Assembly (NCBI GenBank): GCA_023388635.1
Contig: JAEWFW010000005.1
Span: 1-34,161, forward strand
Source: Bacillota bacterium
GTDB taxonomy: Bacteria > Bacillota > Bacilli > Desulfuribacillales > Desulfuribacillaceae
DNA: 34,161 nt
Direction of reading: 5' to 3'
Part shown: positions 29,981 through 34,161 of the stretch, in pieces
Layout: every line of letters starts with the position of its first letter
Numbering within the stretch: the first letter of the stretch is position 1
The notes under the pieces: generated by a model
What the model was told of the DNA's origin: nothing
Databases searched by the model: none
Seen by the model: the letters and a program-made list of their open reading frames with translations, nothing else
Program-made: the position numbers and the translations under genes

Positions 29981-32614
29981 CTACTTTTTCAGTCTATTTT
30001 GTAAATCGAACAAGAAATTCATCGCCTCAATCGGAGTCATACTGATAATGTTGGCATTTTTGACTTCTTGCAAGAGCTCTCTATCATGATCACTGACACT
30101 CTGCTGGGTATCTTTTTTCGCCTGCTTGGCATTTGTCACAGCAACTTCCGGCTGTTCAAAAAACGATATCTGCTGTGATGGCGGCGATTGTTCGTTGTGT
30201 ACAACATCTTTTTCATAGGATAACAGCAATTCTTTTGCCCTGGCGGTAATTTCCAAGGGCATGCCGGCAATATGCGCCACATACACCCCATAGCTCTTAT
30301 CGGCTTTGCCTGGCTCAATCTGATGGAGGAAGATAACCCGCTGGTCTTTTTCAATGCAACGGGCATTGTAATTGACGACACTGGGATAGATTTCCGAAAG
30401 CTGCGTAAGCTCATGATAATGAGTGGAAAACAGCGTCTTCGCCTTTACATGCTGGTGAATATATTCAATAATCGCATGCGCCAACGCCATTCCGTCGTAT
30501 GTCGAAGTTCCCCGTCCGACTTCATCAAGCAAGATCAAGCTGTTAGCCGTCGCTTCCAGTACCGCTTCCTTCGTCTCTACCATCTCTACCATAAAAGTAC
30601 TTTGTCCACTGGCAAGATCGTCGCTGGCACCGATTCTCGTAAAAATTCGGTCGACGACACATAGATTCGCAGATTCCGCCGGAACGAAAGAGCCGATTTG
30701 CGCCATAATGACAATCAACGCCGTCTGACGCATATATGTCGATTTACCCGCCATATTCGGTCCGGTAATTAATTGTATTTGCTGTTCCAAATCATCTAAG
30801 AAAACGTCATTCGGCACGTATGTCTCGGCATCAATCACCTTCTCTACGACCGGATGCCTGCCTTGCTCAATGACAACCTTACCGTCCGTATTAAATTGCG
30901 GACGCACATAGCGGTTGGCAATGCTGATCACCGCTAAAGACCGGAAGACATCAAGCGTCGCTAACGCTTTGGCAATTGCCTGAATTTGCGCCAAATATGT
31001 CAGTGTAAATTCGCGGATCTCTACGAAAATCTGCCATTCCAGATCAATCAGACTGTCTTCCGCTTTGAGAATCAATTCTTCCTGCACCTTTAATTCGTCG
31101 GTGATATAGCGCTCGGCATTGGCGAGCGTTTGTTTTCTCTGATATGTATCCGGTACTTGTGCCAAATTCGATTTTGTCACTTCGATATAGTACCCGAACA
31201 CTTTATTAAAACCGACTTTTAGCGATTTTATTTTCGTCTTTTCCCGCTCTTGCCGCTCTAATTCGACGATCCAGTTCTTGCCGTTCCGGCCGATATGGCG
31301 GTACTCGTCCAATTGTTTGTGGAAGCCGTCGCGAATCATGCCGCCTTCTTTGACAGACAGCGGCGGATTATCCAATAGGGCTTGCTCAAGATAGTCAACC
31401 AATGCAGAGACATCTGCCAGTTGCGTGTCGGCATTTCTCACGGCGTCTGCCTGCATCTCCCGCAACAGCTCTTTGATCGGCGGTACGAGCAGCAGCGAGT
31501 TCTTCAATGCGACTAAGTCACGGGCGTTGGCAGTTCCGTATGATAGTTTACTGATCAAACGTTCGATATCGTATGTATTTTTCAGGTGTGTCTGCAATTG
31601 TTCCAGTACGTATGGGTTTTGCCGAAGTTCTTCGATGGCATCGAGGCGCTCGGCAATCTGTCTGGTATCCATCAGTGGGCTTTCAATCCAAGTGCGTAGC
31701 ATACGCGCCCCCATGGAAGTGACCGTTTTATCGATGATGCCCAGTAACGAACCGTTCTTTTCTTTACCGCGCAGCGTTTCTGTCAATTCAAGATTGCGGC
31801 GGGCATTGTAGTCCAGCACCATTTTATCGGCGATCTGCCGTTTTTGTAAATTCGTCAGATGATACAAATGCCGCTTTTGTGTCGACTGCATATACGCGAG
31901 CAGCCAACCGGTTGCCAACCGTTCCATAGAAGTCGTCGTCTTGGCATAAGCATGCGACGGTTGAGAAAAGTGTGCGGCAAACGTCTCCAACGGGTCGGGC
32001 AAATTGTCATATTGGCTTGCCGTCATATTTGTTATGTACAGACCTGCATCTGCCAAGGCGTGTTCCCATTGGCAATCGGAAAAGGTCAAAAGAACTTCCT
32101 TCGGAGCATAGGTAATAATCTCGTTGATAATCCGCTTTGGCGAATGGTCGTCAAAAAAACTGCAAAAAAAGTCCCCCGTCGTGATGTCGGCAATCGCTAA
32201 CGCAACTTGTCCCTGATTGCGAACGAGACAAGCAATATAGTGATTTTTCTGTTCATCGAGAATTTTATCTTCCAGCGTAATACCCGGAGTGACGACGCGC
32301 GTAACTTCCCGCTTGACCATTCCCTTCGCTTCTGCCGGAGTCTGGGTTTGCTCACATATGGCGACCTTATACCCTTTCTCAATCAGTTTCGGCAGGTAAT
32401 TGTCTAAGGCATGCAAAGGAATACCGCACATGGGAATCCGTTCTTCCTGTCCGGCATCCCTTCCGGTCAGCGCGATCCCTAAAACCCTAGAGGCAGTATG
32501 TGCATGGTCGAAAAACATTTCATAGAAATCACCCAATTGAAAAAACAGAATGCAATCCTCATACTGTTGCTTAATTTCCAGATATTGTTCAATCATCGGC
32601 GTGTACTTTGCCAC
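29981..32614 (-). CDS. mutS: DNA mismatch repair protein MutS
   Basis: 877 residues from GTG 32612-32614, seven bases after GGAGG. The N-terminal mismatch-reading motif is FFQLGDFYEMF (the Phe-x-Glu wedge, about residues 24-34); the ATPase has GPNMAGKSTYM (about 617) and DEVGRGTSTYDG. It finds mispairs as a dimer and recruits MutL. The C-terminal end before the helix-turn-helix tail is Gln/Lys-rich with the beta-clamp-like QISFF peptide (about 818). It is first gene of the operon; an extended -10 TGGTATAAT lies about 30 bp upstream (32645-32653). Confidence 0.97.
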   Translation of the reverse strand: MAKYTPMIEQYLEIKQQYEDCILFFQLGDFYEMFFDHAHTASRVLGIALTGRDAGQEERIPMCGIPLHALDNYLPKLIEKGYKVAICEQTQTPAEAKGMVKREVTRVVTPGITLEDKILDEQKNHYIACLVRNQGQVALAIADITTGDFFCSFFDDHSPKRIINEIITYAPKEVLLTFSDCQWEHALADAGLYITNMTASQYDNLPDPLETFAAHFSQPSHAYAKTTTSMERLATGWLLAYMQSTQKRHLYHLTNLQKRQIADKMVLDYNARRNLELTETLRGKEKNGSLLGIIDKTVTSMGARMLRTWIESPLMDTRQIAERLDAIEELRQNPYVLEQLQTHLKNTYDIERLISKLSYGTANARDLVALKNSLLLVPPIKELLREMQADAVRNADTQLADVSALVDYLEQALLDNPPLSVKEGGMIRDGFHKQLDEYRHIGRNGKNWIVELERQEREKTKIKSLKVGFNKVFGYYIEVTKSNLAQVPDTYQRKQTLANAERYITDELKVQEELILKAEDSLIDLEWQIFVEIREFTLTYLAQIQAIAKALATLDVFRSLAVISIANRYVRPQFNTDGKVVIEQGRHPVVEKVIDAETYVPNDVFLDDLEQQIQLITGPNMAGKSTYMRQTALIVIMAQIGSFVPAESANLCVVDRIFTRIGASDDLASGQSTFMVEMVETKEAVLEATANSLILLDEVGRGTSTYDGMALAHAIIEYIHQHVKAKTLFSTHYHELTQLSEIYPSVVNYNARCIEKDQRVIFLHQIEPGKADKSYGVYVAHIAGMPLEITARAKELLLSYEKDVVHNEQSPPSQQISFFEQPEVAVTNAKQAKKDTQQSVSDHDRELLQEVKNANIISMTPIEAMNFLFDLQNRLKK

Positions 32615-32644
32615 AATATGACCTCCAAAAAAAGATTATCTTTC

Positions 32645-32653
32645 ATTATACCA
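32645..32653 (-). promoter_or_regulatory. Extended -10 promoter of mutS
   Basis: Minus-strand TGGTATAAT has the TGn extension and a perfect -10 hexamer. The -35 is poor, consistent with an extended -10 promoter. It lies 31 bp from the GTG start. Confidence 0.55.
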
Positions 32654-32680
32654 CATTAATGCATCAAATCTTACTTTATA

Positions 32681-32785
32681 TTGATTGGGATTGAAACATG
32701 TTTAGGGGGCTTTTACGTCTATAAAGAAGCCGCAGAACAGAACGACGACGATAAAATTGGATATTACACTATCGAAATTAATTAA
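32681..32785 (+). CDS. Small ORF or gene remnant of unknown origin
   Basis: From TTG 32681 a 34-residue frame reads LIGIETCLGGFYVYKEAAEQ and ends KIGYYTIEIN. The composition is protein-like, with no ribosome site ahead, so it may be the preserved 3' end of a lost gene rather than a live small gene. It lies in the 326-bp gap between mutS and the ABC operon, which also holds the mutS promoter, the ABC terminator and a second hairpin. Confidence 0.3.
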   Translation: MIGIETCLGGFYVYKEAAEQNDDDKIGYYTIEIN

Positions 32786-32821
32786 AAAAGAGGAGGGACA
32801 TTAGATCAATGAACCTCCTCT
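32784..32821 (-). terminator. Terminator of the ABC transporter operon
   Basis: Minus-strand AGAGGAGG pairs with CCTCCTCT around a 17-nt loop, followed by TTTTTAATT. Confidence 0.8.
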
Positions 32822-32833
32822 GTATTTTAGACA

Positions 32834-32874
32834 ATAAGGATAGGAATACAAAGGGGTTGCTTCCGTATCCTTAT
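32834..32874. repeat. Long stem-loop downstream of the ABC operon
   Basis: ATAAGGATAGGAA (32834-32846) pairs with TTCC-g-TATCCTTAT (32861-32874) with one bulged base and a 14-nt loop. A smaller CACTC-AAAA-GAGTG stem follows at 32876-32889. These lie between the ABC stop and its terminator. Confidence 0.7.
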
Positions 32875-32940
32875 ACACTCAAAAGAGTGCACACTATATA
32901 AAATATAGGGTCTTGTTTGAATAACTTTTAAACCTCTCTT

Positions 32941-33690
32941 TTATCCAATGACAACGACTTTTCGCCCGTTAATAACTTCCACCGCAGAAACAATTCCATA
33001 AACGGATTCAATTATTTCCGGTGTAACGATAGATTCATCCCCATATTTATAAACCATTCCGTCTTTCAAAAACAAAAACTTGTCACAGTAGCGTAACGCA
33101 AGACTAAGGTCATGCAACACAATAATGGCGCTTATATTGCGTTCTTTTGCTAAATGCCGCACCAATGCCATCATTTCATATTGATTCTTAGGGTCGAGGC
33201 TGCTAGTCGGTTCATCCAAAAGCAACAGACGCGGCTGTTGGACGAACGCTCGTGCCAGCATTACCTTCTGCAGTTCTCCGCCGGAAAGTTCATTTACGTA
33301 TCTTAGCTTAAACTTCGACATACCCACCTGTTCTATCATGGCATCACACAGATCAATATCTTCTTGTGCAACAGACCACTTTATATAAGGTTTTCGCCCC
33401 AACAAGACAGAGTCAAATACAGTTATCTGGCTCATTTCGTTCTTTTGCGCCACATAAGCTATATGTCTTGCCGAATCCAAGCGGCTCATTTGCAGTATAT
33501 CCTGTTTATCAATACAAACGCTTCCCGTTTTTGGCGTCCGTATTTTATTTAGACAAGTGATAAGAGTACTCTTACCCGCCCCATTATTGCCTAAAACTCC
33601 GACACACTCACCTGCCTGAACATTAAAGCTGATATCCTTCAATATATCGTTTTTACCGTAGGAAAAAGAAATATCTTTAATCTCAATCAT
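32941..33690 (-). CDS. Iron-siderophore/cobalamin-type ABC transporter ATP-binding protein
   Basis: 249 residues with Walker A GNNGAGKST (about 34-42), the signature LSGGELQ (about 134-140), Walker B LLLLDEPTSSLD and the switch His (VLHDLS). Spacing and the TGSVCIDKQDI and HDLSLALRYCD elements match the FecE/FhuC/BtuD group that energises uptake of iron chelates or corrinoids. The ATG follows the stop of the FecCD permease by one base, so the pair is translated together. The substrate cannot be told as the binding-protein gene lies outside the window. Confidence 0.92.
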   Translation of the reverse strand: MIEIKDISFSYGKNDILKDISFNVQAGECVGVLGNNGAGKSTLITCLNKIRTPKTGSVCIDKQDILQMSRLDSARHIAYVAQKNEMSQITVFDSVLLGRKPYIKWSVAQEDIDLCDAMIEQVGMSKFKLRYVNELSGGELQKVMLARAFVQQPRLLLLDEPTSSLDPKNQYEMMALVRHLAKERNISAIIVLHDLSLALRYCDKFLFLKDGMVYKYGDESIVTPEIIESVYGIVSAVEVINGRKVVVIG

Positions 33691-33691
33691 G

Positions 33692-34161
33692 TCATCGTTT
33701 CTTCCCTTGCTTTATTATCATATACAGGAACAGGGGCGCGCCGAGGAAAGATGTAAGCGCACCTATTGGCAAAATAGCGGGTGCTTTAATCATTCGTGAC
33801 GCTATATCCGCCGCAAGCATAATCACCGCGCCCATCAACGCCGAACAAGGTATCAGAAAACGATAATCGTTTCCGATGAATCTGCGAACAATATGCGGCG
33901 CAATCAAACCGATGAAACTTATAGTTCCGACAAAAGCAATCGCTGTCGCGGAAATCAGGGTAGCCACGGTCATGCTGACAAGAATCAACATATCAACATT
34001 TACGCCGAGGCTCTTTGCCGTATTTGTACCGCTTTCCATTGCGTTATAGTTCCAACGATTGAACGAAAAATACAGGAACGCCGCCGCACTGAAAGTAAAT
34101 ATAAGTGTGATTTCCTTCCAACCGGCTCGTCCGAGATTGCCAAATGTCCAGTATACAACGG
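33692..34161 (-). CDS. FecCD-family permease (5' part cut off by the window edge)
   Basis: About 156 codons are visible, open to the edge. The frame continues above the first internal Met (34039) with VYWTFGNLGRAGWKEI and several hydrophobic helices. GTISFIGLIAPHIVRRFIG is the diagnostic cytoplasmic coupling loop (G-x-I-x-F-x-G-L-I-x-P-H) of the FecCD/BtuC permeases. It partners the downstream ATPase and moves iron-siderophore or B12-type compounds. The true start is beyond 34161. Confidence 0.92.
   Translation of the reverse strand, partial: VVYWTFGNLGRAGWKEITLIFTFSAAAFLYFSFNRWNYNAMESGTNTAKSLGVNVDMLILVSMTVATLISATAIAFVGTISFIGLIAPHIVRRFIGNDYRFLIPCSALMGAVIMLAADIASRMIKAPAILPIGALTSFLGAPLFLYMIIKQGKKR

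Noticed and set aside
1..34161. CRISPR arrays, tRNA or rRNA genes
   Set aside because: No regularly spaced repeats, and no cloverleaf or rRNA sequence was recognised on either strand by eye.

Overview
The window looks like chromosomal DNA from an endospore-forming member of the Bacilli (Bacillota). Evidence for this is a stage V sporulation AAA+ ATPase (spoVK), a glnR-glnA pair with a matching GlnR site, a lexA gene with a Bacillus-type SOS box, strong AGGAGG-like ribosome sites, many TTG/GTG starts, and the order mutS-mutL-(methyltransferase)-miaA-hfq ... spoVK ... ynbB-glnR-glnA ... lexA, which is broadly the Bacillus order with extra blocks inserted. I cannot name the genus from sequence alone.

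Layout. 1-2600: a probable insertion-sequence end, then a Tat-exported FAD lipoprotein (fumarate-reductase-like) with a TetR-type regulator upstream in the same orientation. 2600-4600: a XerC/D-like tyrosine recombinase and lexA (SOS repressor) on the plus strand, ending in a bidirectional terminator. 4600-7000: a Na+/phosphate cotransporter-like protein, a DUF1653 protein and a small anchored protein. 7100-8450: a small winged-helix-like protein and a BlaI-type repressor whose M56 sensor partner is broken. 8490-12030: an accessory block (flavodoxin, lipoprotein, Yip1-like membrane protein, an overlooked 56-residue CxxC protein, an ASCH protein, an integrase remnant) lying between copies of the 3' end/terminator of glnA. 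12012-18240: glnA, glnR, ynbB, a small GTPase, spoVK, an RluA-type pseudouridine synthase and a small membrane protein, all on the minus strand. 18395-21783: oligoendopeptidase F, a small membrane protein and a membrane-anchored PstS-like protein on the plus strand. 21887-24708: an intact M56 sensor/BlaI repressor pair and a small membrane protein. 24862-32614: pyrB and the mutS-mutL-methyltransferase-miaA-hfq operon. 32941-end: an iron-siderophore/cobalamin-type ABC ATPase and the end of its FecCD permease.

The most interesting structure is at glnA. A 62-bp segment holding the last glnA codons and the glnA terminator is present intact at 11967-12028 and again, with 4 mismatches, at 10026-10087. 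A degraded tyrosine-integrase 3' end sits just beside the right copy and points at it. This is the expected footprint of a small integrative element that used the 3' end of glnA as its attachment site. A third, more diverged copy of the terminator lies at 8481-8535 after the flavodoxin gene, hinting at repeated accretion at the same site.

Regulation can be read directly in several places: a LexA box over the lexA promoter, a GlnR/TnrA box abutting the -35 of glnR, paired dyad operators over both blaI promoters, two Spo0A-type boxes, and clear intrinsic terminators between most transcription units.
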